Shown here piece by piece: positions 44,799 to 54,400 of a stretch of DNA of 64,000 nucleotides. The DNA is from Bacteroidia bacterium (GTDB taxonomy: Bacteria; Bacteroidota; Bacteroidia; Bacteroidales; Paludibacteraceae), in the NCBI GenBank assembly GCA_009930305.1, contig RZYM01000009.1:19462-83461 (forward strand), read 5' to 3'. Both the position numbers and the translations under genes were made by a program. The notes under the pieces are model-generated. The model did no database searches, was not told the origin of the DNA, and saw only the letters and a list, made by a program, of their open reading frames with translations. Each line of letters begins with the position of its first letter. Position 1 is the first letter of the stretch.

Positions 44799-45479
44799 AT
44801 GAAAGAAATTTTCCGCATCATATTGTTTGCAATATGTGTGTTTGTTATAGAATCTATATTGTCAGTTGCTGTGTATAGATTTGTTCCTGTTGTATATACT
44901 CCGCTGATGTTTATACGAGTGGCTCAACAATCCATAAACGGACAGCCTCTTGCTTTACATAGAGAATGGACTTCCTTAGATAATATTTCGCATAATATGG
45001 TACAAGCAGTTGTGGCATCAGAAGATAACTTATTTACGGAACACTATGGATTCGATTTTAAAGGCATAGAAAAAGCATATAAGAATAATCAACGTGGAAA
45101 GCGTTTGAAAGGTGGAAGTACAATAAGTCAACAAACAGCAAAAAATGTTTTTCTAACACCATCGAGGAGTTATGTGCGAAAAGCGTTTGAAGTCTATTAT
45201 ACAGTTTTAATTGAGCTTATTTGGTCTAAAAGTCGTATAATGGAGGTGTATTTAAATGTAATAGAAACAGGAAATGGTATGTATGGTGTAACAGTAGCTT
45301 CTGAGGTGTATTTTCATAAAGAACCGTCTAAACTTACTAAGTATCAAGCTGCTTCTATTGCAGCATCATTACCCAATCCAAGAAAATATAAGGTTTTGAA
45401 TCAAGGTCCATATATGCAAAGGCGCACGAGTCATATTCAAAGTTTAATGAACAAGATTGAGCGTGTAAGTTTTAAGTGA
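44799..45479 (+). CDS. mtgA: Monofunctional peptidoglycan transglycosylase
   Basis: The 226-residue protein has one N-terminal membrane helix (about residues 5-30) and a GT51 glycosyltransferase domain with catalytic E75 in AVVASEDNLF, KGGSTISQQTAKNVFL and LNVIETGNGMYGV. It polymerises lipid II into glycan strands without a transpeptidase domain. The length matches MtgA. A terminator follows. Confidence 0.95.
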   Translation: MKEIFRIILFAICVFVIESILSVAVYRFVPVVYTPLMFIRVAQQSINGQPLALHREWTSLDNISHNMVQAVVASEDNLFTEHYGFDFKGIEKAYKNNQRGKRLKGGSTISQQTAKNVFLTPSRSYVRKAFEVYYTVLIELIWSKSRIMEVYLNVIETGNGMYGVTVASEVYFHKEPSKLTKYQAASIAASLPNPRKYKVLNQGPYMQRRTSHIQSLMNKIERVSFK

Positions 45480-45500
45480 TGACTTTGAAAAAATAGTAAT

Positions 45501-45536
45501 AATAAAGGCGAACTTTAATTAAAGTTTGCCTTTATT
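45501..45536. terminator. Bidirectional terminator between mtgA and glmM
   Basis: Two 18-bp arms pair with a single G/T wobble, with no loop, centred on CTTTAATTAAAG. It lies between converging genes and serves both. Confidence 0.85.
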
Positions 45537-45539
45537 GTG

Positions 45540-46925
45540 TTATGAGATAAATCCGTGTATAATAGCAATAATCTCTGCACCTAACTCGTCTGCTTTTTCT
45601 TGCGTAGATGCTTCTGAATAGATACGAATAATAGGTTCTGTATTTGATTTACGTAAATGAACCCATTTATCTGCGAAATCGATCTTAATTCCGTCAATGT
45701 CGTTTATTTCTTCATTATGGAATTTTTCTTTTACTTTATTGAGAATTGCATCAACATCAATAGATGGAGTTAAATCAACTCTTTGTTTAGAGATAAAATA
45801 TGGAGGATATGAAGCTCGTAGTTCTGATACCTTCATCTTTTTGTGTGCCAAATGGCTTAAAAATAAAGCAATACCAACCAATGCATCTCTGCCATAATGG
45901 CATTCAGGATAAATTACGCCTCCATTACCTTCGCCTCCTATAACAGCATTAGTCTCTTTCATTTTTGTTACTACGTTAACTTCACCGACAGCGGCAGCCT
46001 GATATGAACCTCCATGTGAGCGTGTTACATCACGTAAAGCCCTAGTAGAACTTAAATTGGAAACAGTGTTACCAGATGTGTGAGTTAATACATAATCGGC
46101 AACGGTAACCAGAGTGTATTCTTCACCATACATTTCACCATTTTCGCATATCATTGCCAATCTGTCAACATCAGGGTCAACTACAAATGCTACATCGTTA
46201 CCACCTTTTTTCATTAGCGACATGATGTCTCCAAGATTTTTTTCGAGAGGCTCCGGATTATGGCAGAAGTTACCTGTAGGTTCGCAATATAATTGAGTCA
46301 GAGTTTCAACGCCTAATGCATCAAATAAACGGGGAAGAATTATTCCACCAACAGAATTGACACAATCAATAGCTACTTTAAACTTAGCTTTTTTTATTGC
46401 ATTTACATCAACTAACTTCAATGATAGTACTTTGTCAATATGTTTTTGTGTATAATCGCATTCAGTAACATGACCTAAGTCGTCAACTTCTGAGAATGTA
46501 AATTCATCGTTATCTGCTATGCGAAGGACTTCCTCTCCTTCTTCTTTGTTTAAGAATTCGCCCTTGTCATTAAGCAGTTTTAAAGCATTCCATTGTTTAG
46601 GATTGTGACTTGCTGTGATGATAATTCCACCTGCAGCATTTTCCATTGTTACTGCTATCTCTGTAGTAGGGGTAGACGCCAAACCTATATCGCAAACGTC
46701 GAATCCCATCCCCATAAGAGTGCCAACGACTAATTTGTCGACCATGTTGCCTGATAATCTAGCATCACGTCCAACAACTATTTTATTACTATTGTTTTTA
46801 GTAGTTTTACGTATAAGATTTGAATACGCTGCAGTAAATTTTACTACATCTACAGGACTTAAACCAATTCCTGCTTGTCCACCTATAGTTCCTCTAATTC
46901 CGGAAATCGATTTGATTAGTGTCAT
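45540..46925 (-). CDS. glmM: Phosphoglucosamine mutase GlmM
   Basis: GlmM interconverts glucosamine-6-phosphate and glucosamine-1-phosphate for UDP-GlcNAc, hence peptidoglycan and LPS. The 461-residue phosphohexomutase has the phosphoserine loop TASHNPKQWNALK (S106), the metal loop DPDVDRL (D250, D252, D254), the sugar loop GEGNGGVIYP, and the C-terminal phosphate loop RKSNTEPIIRIYSEA. A phosphomannomutase role is not excluded by sequence. It is the last gene of the thrA operon, 9 nt after the lipoprotein gene. Confidence 0.9.
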   Translation of the reverse strand: MTLIKSISGIRGTIGGQAGIGLSPVDVVKFTAAYSNLIRKTTKNNSNKIVVGRDARLSGNMVDKLVVGTLMGMGFDVCDIGLASTPTTEIAVTMENAAGGIIITASHNPKQWNALKLLNDKGEFLNKEEGEEVLRIADNDEFTFSEVDDLGHVTECDYTQKHIDKVLSLKLVDVNAIKKAKFKVAIDCVNSVGGIILPRLFDALGVETLTQLYCEPTGNFCHNPEPLEKNLGDIMSLMKKGGNDVAFVVDPDVDRLAMICENGEMYGEEYTLVTVADYVLTHTSGNTVSNLSSTRALRDVTRSHGGSYQAAAVGEVNVVTKMKETNAVIGGEGNGGVIYPECHYGRDALVGIALFLSHLAHKKMKVSELRASYPPYFISKQRVDLTPSIDVDAILNKVKEKFHNEEINDIDGIKIDFADKWVHLRKSNTEPIIRIYSEASTQEKADELGAEIIAIIHGFIS

Positions 46926-46934
46926 GTTTTTGTA

Positions 46935-47480
46935 TTAATTTGTAACAGTAAAATCTGTAATATGCACTATTGTAGTAATAACATCCGTTTGTTGGTCTGA
47001 GGGGCCTAATTGCGAATCAATAATCATAATTGCTTCGCTACCATGGTGTAGACAAGGTATTACATCATTCCAACCAATACATGGATCACTTCCGTTAGGA
47101 GAGTAAACACATACTTCGCCTTCACGTGATAAGGTTCCGGTATTTCCTCCGATTAAATTCCAATTAAGATCATACGACAAGAATCTTATGATAATTGTAT
47201 TTCCCTCAGAAGGGTGACGTTGATTGGTATCATCTTTTATCAACCTTACAAAAGCACCTCTATGCGTTTGAAAATATAAATTTTCGGGCCATGGAGTTGT
47301 TCTGTTGAAACAATAAGCTGAGTCGGTAGAAATCTCCAGATTATTTGCTTTTTTAAAATCAGCCCATGCTGCCTTTTCTTTTTTACGTTTGTCTGCGTAT
47401 GATTCTGTAGTACAAGATGCAAAACAGAATGCACAAAGTACAATCAAAATAAATACTTTTATGTTTGATGCTATTTTCAT
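46935..47480 (-). CDS. FKBP-like lipoprotein (DUF4827-type)
   Basis: The 181-residue protein has a lipoprotein signal ending at a lipobox (CFASCTTESY), followed by a helix of about 30 residues and a beta-rich domain (VRLIKDDTNQRHPSEGNTII, WNDVIPCLHHGSEAIMIIDS). The second motif resembles FKBP domains in which the active-site residues are degraded. It resembles the DUF4827 family, seen in Bacteroidales beside glmM as far as I recall. It lies 3 nt downstream of a clear FKBP lipoprotein gene, so the pair may be diverged paralogues acting in the periplasm. Confidence 0.72.
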   Translation of the reverse strand: MKIASNIKVFILIVLCAFCFASCTTESYADKRKKEKAAWADFKKANNLEISTDSAYCFNRTTPWPENLYFQTHRGAFVRLIKDDTNQRHPSEGNTIIIRFLSYDLNWNLIGGNTGTLSREGEVCVYSPNGSDPCIGWNDVIPCLHHGSEAIMIIDSQLGPSDQQTDVITTIVHITDFTVTN

Positions 47481-47483
47481 GTG

Positions 47484-48008
47484 TTATTTAACTGATAAAA
47501 TTTTAATTCTATATAATATCGGAGTCCTTGCCGGAATACACTTCCTATCGCCAACAACACCATGCGCCAAATGCGATGGCATAATAATAACTGCTTCTGA
47601 ATTTTCTGCAAATAAAGGCATAGCAATATCTAAACCTTTTTCAACTTTTCGTTTGCCGACTTCAAATGTCTTTATTCTATTTTTATCAGTCGAATAGCAG
47701 ACTGTGCCATCTAATAATTCAAGAGAATAGGCTATTTTTACAATTTGTCCGTTTCTTACCTTTTTTCCATTCCCTTTTTCGATGATATAATACCAAAAGC
47801 CATTATCGGAATATGTCATTTTATACTCAGAACTATCTATAAATTTCTTTATATCTTCTTGTTCTGCTTCAATACATAATTGATTGTATATCAACATATT
47901 TTGTCTTTCTGTGTCTATTGTTTCTTGGTTACTTGGTATTTGTGGTGGCATTTTTCGATGACATGCAGAACAAATAACCAATAAACACAGTAAGATATAT
48001 TTTTGCAT
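47484..48008 (-). CDS. FKBP-type peptidyl-prolyl isomerase lipoprotein (GldI-like)
   Basis: Translation from the ATG at 48008 gives 174 residues and a lipobox (VICSACHRK); an ATG at 48026 overlaps the end of thrA and pushes the signal inward. After a short linker the FKBP domain reads NGFWYYIIEKGNGKKV, IAYSLELLDGTVCYS, FEVGKRKVEKGLDIAM and LAHGVVGD. FKBP lipoproteins of this layout are the gliding protein GldI in Flavobacterium, needed for T9SS function. GldI or a related periplasmic folding role are both possible. Confidence 0.85.
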   Translation of the reverse strand: MQKYILLCLLVICSACHRKMPPQIPSNQETIDTERQNMLIYNQLCIEAEQEDIKKFIDSSEYKMTYSDNGFWYYIIEKGNGKKVRNGQIVKIAYSLELLDGTVCYSTDKNRIKTFEVGKRKVEKGLDIAMPLFAENSEAVIIMPSHLAHGVVGDRKCIPARTPILYRIKILSVK

Positions 48009-48009
48009 A

Positions 48010-50439
48010 TTATCTAATATTGGCAATACTTATAATGTCACCAAATACACCGGCTGCTGTCACACTTGCACCAGCACCGTAGCCTTTAATAATCATAGGA
48101 TCATCAAAATAACGTTCCGTCTGAATCATGACAATATTGTTGCTTCCTTCCAAATCGTAAAATGGATGTGAAGAATCGACTGCTTGTAATCCAACTTCGC
48201 AGTTTCCTTCTTTCATTGTAGCCACAAAACGATATTTTTTGTTTTCTGCTGCTAATTTCTTGCGTTGATTCTCAAAATCACCATCAAGTTCGTGTATATT
48301 TTTCCAGAAATCTTCAACAGATCCTTCAAAATATTTATCAGGCACAAATAGATTTTTCTTTACATCCGCTTGTTCAACTTTGTAGCCTGATTCGCGTGCT
48401 AATATCACCAACTTACGGATAACATCAGTACCACTTAAGTCAATCCGTGGATCAGGTTCAGCAAAACGAGCTTCTTTTGCCATTAATATTGTTTTTGAGA
48501 ATGGTATATCTTCGCTAATTGTATTAAATATAAAATTTAAAGTACCTGATAAAACAGCTTCTATTTTAAGTATTCTATCACCACTGTTTATTAAGCTATT
48601 CATGGTGTTAATTATTGGTAAACCTGCACCAACATTTGTTTCGAATAAATATTTAATACCTTTTTTACGTGCTATGTTTTTCAGGTTTTCGTAATTTGCG
48701 TAAGAACCTGATGCTGCTATCTTGTTAGCAGCTACAACTGAAATATTATGGTTTAACAAATCTTCGTATAATGCTGCAATTGACTGACTTGCTGTGCAAT
48801 CAACAAATACAGAATTAAATAAGTTCATGTCAATAATTTTACGCTTGATATCTTCCGGTGCTGTTGGTTTCCCGTTTTCTATAACATCTTCTTTGTATTT
48901 TTTTAGGTTGATGCCGCTTGCGTTAAAAATAGAACCGTTAATATCAGTTATTCCAACAACATTAAGTTTTACACTATTTTGTTTTAAAATCTTTTCTTGT
49001 TGATGTTCAATTTGTTCTAGTAAACTACCACCAACTGTTCCTGTTCCAACTTGGAAAATATTTAATACTTGATAATCAGCTAAAAAGAATGAATCATGCA
49101 GCACGTTGAGGGCTTTCTGCAAGTCTTTTTGCATTACTACGAATGAAATATTTGTTTCTGAAGCCCCTTGTGCGCAAGCAATAATATTAATACCACTACG
49201 TCCAAGTGTATTGAATAATTTCCCTGCTAAGCCGGTGTTGTATTTCATATTTTCGCCAACAATTGCAACTGTAGCTAAGTCTTTTTGAGGTGTGATTGAC
49301 CAAATTTCTCCTCTTTCCATCTCGTTTTTAAATTCATCAGACAGAGCTTTTACTGCTATATCGGCCTCTTCATTGCGCACTGCAAAAGTTGTTGAATTTT
49401 CGGATGATGCTTGAGAAATAAGGAATACACTTATACCTTCGTTTGCCAATGCCTGGAATGTACGTGAACTTATGCCTAAAACACCGACCATGCCCATACC
49501 TTGCAAAGTGATTAAGCAAGTGTTGCTGATAGATGAAATACCTTTTATAGCTTTGCCTTCAGGATTGTTTAAGTTCGTAATTCTTGTTCCTTTAACTGAT
49601 GGCTTCATAGTATTTTTAATCAGTATAGGAATATTTCTTTCGTATGCAGGATATATAGTAGGAGGATATAGTACTCTAGCTCCGAAGTTAGATAATTCCA
49701 TAGCTTCGATGTACGATAACTCTTCTATTGTATATGCATTGTTAACCAAGTGTGGGTCTGCAGTCATAAATCCGTCAACATCTGTCCATATTTCTAATTT
49801 TGAAGCATCTAAAGCTCCAGCTATAATAGATGCAGTATAATCAGAACCTCCACGTCCAAGATTGGTAATAGAATCGTTAGATGTATCAGATGCAATAAAT
49901 CCACCTATAATTGAACGTTGTTGAGTATTTACAAATGCTTTTTGAACATTGTTATAGGTTTTTGATTTGTCAAGAATATTTTTCTTGTGATATACTTTAG
50001 TTTTTATTATGTTAACAGCATCAAACAATTGTGCTTCTAATACAAACGACATAAAATAAGAAGAAATACGCTCTCCATAACTTAAAGCAGAACTTAATGT
50101 AGATTCGTCTAATTTGCGAGATTGATATACATTGCGATATATGTTGTATAACTCATCCAAGTATATGGCAACCTGACGCTCAACCTCATTTAAATGAGCA
50201 GCAGGAACTACTTTGTTAATTATTTCAGCATGCTTTTCTGCTATTATTTTAAAGTTTTCAGAATATGTAGAATCGCCTTGAGAAGCTTTTTTTGCAGTGC
50301 TGATAAGTTTATCTGTTACACTACCTATGGCCGAGACTACCACGATAACCGGTTCTGATACTGAGAATACAATGTCTTTTACTTTAAGGATATTTTCTAC
50401 GGAACCTACGGATGTTCCGCCGAATTTCAATACTTTCAT
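48010..50439 (-). CDS. thrA: Bifunctional aspartate kinase / homoserine dehydrogenase I
   Basis: ThrA catalyses two steps from aspartate toward threonine and methionine. The 809-residue fusion has an aspartokinase domain (MKVLKFGGTSVGSVENILKV, LGRGGSDYTASI, LEIWTDVDGFMTADP), paired ACT domains (about 310-450, ISSISNTCLITLQGMGMVGV), and a homoserine dehydrogenase domain (from about 460, VLNIFQVGTGTVGGSLLEQ, AANKIAASGSYANYENLK, LFETNVGAGLPIINTMNSL). The ACT region implies feedback by threonine. It heads an operon with two lipoproteins and glmM. A weak -7-like TAATATTG lies at 50482-50489. Confidence 0.97.
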   Translation of the reverse strand: MKVLKFGGTSVGSVENILKVKDIVFSVSEPVIVVVSAIGSVTDKLISTAKKASQGDSTYSENFKIIAEKHAEIINKVVPAAHLNEVERQVAIYLDELYNIYRNVYQSRKLDESTLSSALSYGERISSYFMSFVLEAQLFDAVNIIKTKVYHKKNILDKSKTYNNVQKAFVNTQQRSIIGGFIASDTSNDSITNLGRGGSDYTASIIAGALDASKLEIWTDVDGFMTADPHLVNNAYTIEELSYIEAMELSNFGARVLYPPTIYPAYERNIPILIKNTMKPSVKGTRITNLNNPEGKAIKGISSISNTCLITLQGMGMVGVLGISSRTFQALANEGISVFLISQASSENSTTFAVRNEEADIAVKALSDEFKNEMERGEIWSITPQKDLATVAIVGENMKYNTGLAGKLFNTLGRSGINIIACAQGASETNISFVVMQKDLQKALNVLHDSFFLADYQVLNIFQVGTGTVGGSLLEQIEHQQEKILKQNSVKLNVVGITDINGSIFNASGINLKKYKEDVIENGKPTAPEDIKRKIIDMNLFNSVFVDCTASQSIAALYEDLLNHNISVVAANKIAASGSYANYENLKNIARKKGIKYLFETNVGAGLPIINTMNSLINSGDRILKIEAVLSGTLNFIFNTISEDIPFSKTILMAKEARFAEPDPRIDLSGTDVIRKLVILARESGYKVEQADVKKNLFVPDKYFEGSVEDFWKNIHELDGDFENQRKKLAAENKKYRFVATMKEGNCEVGLQAVDSSHPFYDLEGSNNIVMIQTERYFDDPMIIKGYGAGASVTAAGVFGDIISIANIR

Positions 50440-50573
50440 GTTTTTTTGTATATATATAATTTGAATAAGCTAAAAATCACGCAATATTACTGCTTTTTTC
50501 GCGGATATGGAAATCTATAGATATAAAATAATAAAAAACGCTGTGTATGCATCAAACTACAATTAAAAAGGTG

Positions 50574-50581
50574 TATATTTG
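50574..50581 (+). promoter_or_regulatory. -7 element before the DUF349 gene
   Basis: TATATTTG fits the TAnnTTTG consensus. A perfect inverted repeat GTATCC-GTAT-GGATAC at 50596-50611 lies 14 nt downstream and spans the first ATG (50604). Confidence 0.5.
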
Positions 50582-50603
50582 CAGTTTGTAGTACTGTATC
50601 CGT

Positions 50604-52334
50604 ATGGATACTTTTAATTTTTTGAATATGGAATCATCGGAAGAAAAAGAATTGTCGTTGGCAGAGATTGTTAATCGTTTGAAAGTAGCAACTGAAGGAG
50701 AAAATAATCGCCAGGAGATAGCACAATTAAAGGCTTTGTTTTATAGACGCCAAGAGGCTCTTTTGACAGAAATGCGTCAGGCGTTGACTGAGTCTGGTAA
50801 GGAAATGGCCAATTTCGTTCATACATTTGAAGAAGAAGCACTTTTAAAAGAAATATTAGCTCAGTATAAGGCTAAGCGAGCTTTGGAGTTAGAACAATCA
50901 GAACTAATGCACGAGCGAGCTTATGGAATTAAAAAAGATATACTTGAAAAATTACGTCAATTAATTGAATCATCTGATTCTGTAGATAAAACATTTCCAC
51001 AAGTCAGACAACTGCAACAAGAGTGGAAAGATGCAGGTCAAGTTGCCCCAAATAAATACGGAGAATTGGTAAAACAATACCAGATGTATATGGAGCAATT
51101 TTACGATTTCGTTAAAATTAGTAACGAATTGCGCGATTATGATTTTAAAAAGAATTTGGAAGTAAAAACTGCTCTTTGCGAGGCTGTAGAAAAGCTAGCA
51201 AAGGAAGCTAATTTGAATGATGCATTCCAAAAATTGCAGCAATTACATGCAGAATGGAGAGAACTTGGACCTGTAGCTCCTGAACTACGTGATGGTTTGT
51301 GGAATCGCTTTAAATCAGCTTCTGATATTATCAATAAAAAACATGCAGAATTTTATCAAGGCAAAAAAGTAAGAGAAGAAGAAAACCTTGAAAAGAAAAC
51401 TGTTTTATGTGAAGCTGTAGCTCAGATAGCTTATTCAGAAGCTAATACATATAAAGTATGGGATGAAATTACAGCTAAGGTATTAGAATTACAAGAGGCA
51501 TGGAAACAAATAGGCTTTGCTCCTAAAAAAGCCAATACGCAAATTTATGAGAAATTTCGTAAGGCATGTGATGATATTTTCAAAGCAAAAAGTCAGTTCT
51601 ACAAAGAAGTAAAAGAAATTTCTGCATCAAATTTAGAGAAGAAAAGAGCTTTGTGTGAGAAGGCAGAGGCTCTCAAAGATAGCACTGAATGGAAAGAAGC
51701 AACAGATAAATTTATTAAGTTGCAGCAAGAATGGAAAACAATTGGTCCCGTTTCAAAAAAGGTATCAGATCAGATATGGACTCGTTTTATTACAGCATGT
51801 GATGCATTTTTTGCAGCAAAAGAAAAGGCACAATCAGGACGTGTGGCTGAGCAGGTTGAAAATCTGCAAAAGAAGAAATTAGTATTAGAAAAGATTGCTG
51901 CTTATGCTGAAAACTCGTTTGCCGGACTTAAAGCTCTTATTGCCGAATACAACGCAATCGGTTTTGTTCCTTTTAAAGATAAAGATGGCTTGTATTCGGA
52001 ATACAAAAAGGTTTTGAATAAGCAGTTTGATCGTTTGAGAGTTGATGAGATAGAACGTAAGCTAAGTTTGTTTACAGGTTTTGTAGAAAATGTGTCTGAC
52101 AAATCAGTAGCTACTTTACGCAAAGAGAAAGAACGACTAATACGTACATACGAGAACCTGACTTCAGATATTACTACCCGCGAAAATAATATGGGCTTTA
52201 TTAATACTGATTCTAAAAAAGCTAATCCTTTGATGGCAGAAATGCAAAAAGTTTTATGCAGGCAAAAAGAAGAGCAAGAGGTGCTTTTGAAGAAAATCAA
52301 ACTATTGGAGGATAATATAAACAATGCGCAATAA
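50604..52334 (+). CDS. DUF349 repeat coiled-coil protein
   Basis: The 576-residue protein is almost all helix and consists of four to five DUF349 repeats of about 70-75 residues. Each shows a QEWKxxG-like centre (LQQEWKDAGQVAPNKY, LHAEWRELGPVAPELR, LQEAWKQIGFAPKKAN, LQQEWKTIGPVSKKVS). The role is unknown. The start may be 50604 or 50628; the earlier ATG sits inside a small hairpin. It is joined to the rluB-like gene by an 11-nt overlap, suggesting ties to RNA metabolism. Confidence 0.9.
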   Translation: MDTFNFLNMESSEEKELSLAEIVNRLKVATEGENNRQEIAQLKALFYRRQEALLTEMRQALTESGKEMANFVHTFEEEALLKEILAQYKAKRALELEQSELMHERAYGIKKDILEKLRQLIESSDSVDKTFPQVRQLQQEWKDAGQVAPNKYGELVKQYQMYMEQFYDFVKISNELRDYDFKKNLEVKTALCEAVEKLAKEANLNDAFQKLQQLHAEWRELGPVAPELRDGLWNRFKSASDIINKKHAEFYQGKKVREEENLEKKTVLCEAVAQIAYSEANTYKVWDEITAKVLELQEAWKQIGFAPKKANTQIYEKFRKACDDIFKAKSQFYKEVKEISASNLEKKRALCEKAEALKDSTEWKEATDKFIKLQQEWKTIGPVSKKVSDQIWTRFITACDAFFAAKEKAQSGRVAEQVENLQKKKLVLEKIAAYAENSFAGLKALIAEYNAIGFVPFKDKDGLYSEYKKVLNKQFDRLRVDEIERKLSLFTGFVENVSDKSVATLRKEKERLIRTYENLTSDITTRENNMGFINTDSKKANPLMAEMQKVLCRQKEEQEVLLKKIKLLEDNINNAQ

Positions 52335-53241
52335 TCAGTTCAGTAAAGATTCAGAATCGACAGGGGATAGCCGTAAACGTATAGGAAAATCGAAACCTCA
52401 GTTTAAGCCTAATAATAAGGAAAATGACAGAGTTGAAAAGCCTAATGCTAAGTTTTCCGGTTCTGAAACATTTAAACCTAAGAGAGCTTTTTCCAAAAAG
52501 AAGAAAGTAGAGCATAGCGATGACGGCTCTATTCGCTTGAATCGTTTTTTAGCTAATGCAGGAGTTTGTTCTCGTAGAGAAGCTGATGAATTTATACAGG
52601 CCGGTGTTGTTAAAATCAATGGTAAAGTTGTTTCAGAATTAGGTGTAAAGGTGATGCCCGATGATTCAGTGCATTTCCACGATCAGTTGATTAGAGCAGA
52701 ACGCAAAGTATATATTTTGCTAAATAAGCCTAAGAATACAGTTACAACTTCTGATGATCCTCAAGGTCGTTTGACAGTGGTTGATTTAGTTCGTAATGCT
52801 TGTCGCGAAAGAATTTATCCTGTAGGTCGTTTAGATAGGAATACCATGGGAGTTTTATTGCTTACCAATGATGGAGATTTGACTATAAAACTTACTCATC
52901 CGAAGTACGAAAAGAAAAAAATATATCAAGTAACACTCGATAAGTCTTTAAATACTGAAGATTTTGAGAAAATTCTATCGGGTATAACTTTAGAAGATGG
53001 TCCTATAAATGCAGATGCTCTTGAATATGTTGAAAATACATCTAGAAAAGAAGTAGGCATTGAAATACATTCAGGAAGAAACCGTATTGTAAGACGTATT
53101 TTTGAACATTTAGGATATAAGGTTGAAAAATTAGACAGAGTCTATTTTGCCGGTCTTACTAAGTACAATTTATCTCGTGGTAAATGGCGTTTTTTGACTG
53201 ATAAAGAAGTATCAGCCTTGAAAATGGGTTCGTATGAATAA
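52324..53241 (+). CDS. rluB: Pseudouridine synthase of the RsuA/RluB/RluE/RluF family
   Basis: The 305-residue protein has a basic, disordered N-terminal extension of about 70 residues. An S4 RNA-binding domain follows ([30 protein letters not shown]), and then the pseudouridine synthase domain with catalytic D171 in [20 protein letters not shown] and [17 protein letters not shown] near the end. RluB modifies 23S rRNA U2605 in E. coli. Exact site specificity is not decided by sequence. It overlaps both neighbours (11 and 8 nt). Confidence 0.9.
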   Translation: MRNNQFSKDSESTGDSRKRIGKSKPQFKPNNKENDRVEKPNAKFSGSETFKPKRAFSKKKKVEHSDDGSIRLNRFLANAGVCSRREADEFIQAGVVKINGKVVSELGVKVMPDDSVHFHDQLIRAERKVYILLNKPKNTVTTSDDPQGRLTVVDLVRNACRERIYPVGRLDRNTMGVLLLTNDGDLTIKLTHPKYEKKKIYQVTLDKSLNTEDFEKILSGITLEDGPINADALEYVENTSRKEVGIEIHSGRNRIVRRIFEHLGYKVEKLDRVYFAGLTKYNLSRGKWRFLTDKEVSALKMGSYE

Positions 53242-53911
53242 ACAAGATAAAGCTTTGGTGGTTTTTAGCGGTGGGCAGGATTCTACGACTTGTCTGTTAT
53301 GGGCTTTGCAAAGATTCGAAAAAGTATATGCAGTAACCTTCGATTACGGACAAAGGCATAAAAAGGAGATTGAATGTGCACGTAATATAGCCAAAGACTT
53401 CGATATTGAACATTATGTACTTGACATGGCCTTGTTAAATCAGTTAGCACCATGTTCTCTTACTCGTTCTGATATTCCGGTTGATGATGAAATGCCTGAT
53501 GCAACAACTCCTCCGAATAGTTTGGTTGAAGGTAGAAATATGCTATTTTTGACCTTTGCTGCAATATTGGCAAAAACGAAGTCTTGTAGACATCTTATTA
53601 CAGGAGTATGCGAAACAGACTTTAGCGGTTATCCTGATTGCAGAGACGTTTTTGTAAAGTCGCTTAATGTTACATTAAATTTGGCTATGGATTATAGTTT
53701 TGTAATTCATACACCTCTAATGTGGTTGGATAAGTCTCAGACATGGGAATTGGCAGACTCTTTAGGTTACTTAGATTACGTTATTAATAATACATTGACA
53801 TGTTATAATGGTATTGTGGGTAAGGGTTGTGGAAATTGTCCTGCATGTAAATTGCGTAGTAGGGGACTACAGAATTATTTAGAATCAAAAAATAAAATTC
53901 TTGATAAGTAA
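53234..53911 (+). CDS. queC: 7-cyano-7-deazaguanine synthase QueC
   Basis: QueC makes preQ0 from carboxy-deazaguanine for queuosine. The 225-residue ATP pyrophosphatase has the P-loop [13 protein letters not shown] (SGGQDS at 12-17), [14 protein letters not shown], and a four-cysteine zinc site C190, C199, C202, C205 ([15 protein letters not shown]). It overlaps the rluB-like gene by 8 nt and is followed at once by queF. Confidence 0.97.
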   Translation: MNKQDKALVVFSGGQDSTTCLLWALQRFEKVYAVTFDYGQRHKKEIECARNIAKDFDIEHYVLDMALLNQLAPCSLTRSDIPVDDEMPDATTPPNSLVEGRNMLFLTFAAILAKTKSCRHLITGVCETDFSGYPDCRDVFVKSLNVTLNLAMDYSFVIHTPLMWLDKSQTWELADSLGYLDYVINNTLTCYNGIVGKGCGNCPACKLRSRGLQNYLESKNKILDK

Positions 53912-53912
53912 T

Positions 53913-54389
53913 ATGGATGATAAACTATCTTTATTAGGGAATAATAATACAGTGTATCCAAAGGAGTATGCACCTGAAGTTTTGGAGACTTTTGTTAATA
54001 AGCATTCTGAGAATGACTATTTTGTGAAATTCAATTGCCCTGAGTTTACCAGTTTATGTCCAATTACGGGACAACCTGATTTTGCATCAATATATATTAA
54101 CTATATACCTGCCGAAAAAATGGTTGAAAGTAAATCACTTAAGATTTATCTTTTCAGTTATCGAAACCACGGCGATTTTCATGAAAATTGCGTAAATACT
54201 ATTATGAAGGATTTGATTAAACTAATGTCTCCCAAATATATTGAAGTATGGGGTAAGTTTACTCCACGTGGTGGCATTAGTATCGATCCGTATTGTAATT
54301 ATGGTATTCCTAATAGTGAATATGAAAAAATGGCTCTGTATCGTTTACAGAACCATGATTTATATCCCGAGAAAATAGATAACAGATAA
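53913..54389 (+). CDS. queF: NADPH-dependent 7-cyano-7-deazaguanine reductase QueF
   Basis: QueF reduces preQ0 to preQ1, the base inserted into tRNA. The 158-residue protein is the short unimodular form, with catalytic C49 in [19 protein letters not shown]56, and the substrate motif [20 protein letters not shown]. The ATG at 53913 is preferred; an upstream in-frame TTG overlaps queC. It is the last gene of the DUF349-rluB-queC-queF run. queD and queE are not in the window. Confidence 0.95.
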   Translation: MDDKLSLLGNNNTVYPKEYAPEVLETFVNKHSENDYFVKFNCPEFTSLCPITGQPDFASIYINYIPAEKMVESKSLKIYLFSYRNHGDFHENCVNTIMKDLIKLMSPKYIEVWGKFTPRGGISIDPYCNYGIPNSEYEKMALYRLQNHDLYPEKIDNR

Positions 54390-54400
54390 TTATCTAATAA

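Noticed and set aside
49472..49840. 122-residue plus-strand frame opposite thrA
   Set aside because: Shadow of a clearly conserved aspartokinase domain.
50440..50603. Threonine attenuator or leader peptide before thrA
   Set aside because: No short Thr/Ile-rich frame or terminator hairpin was found on the minus strand there.
51902..52324. 140-residue minus-strand frame opposite DUF349
   Set aside because: Ser/Leu/Lys-rich complement of a helical, Glu/Lys-rich coding region; no start signal.
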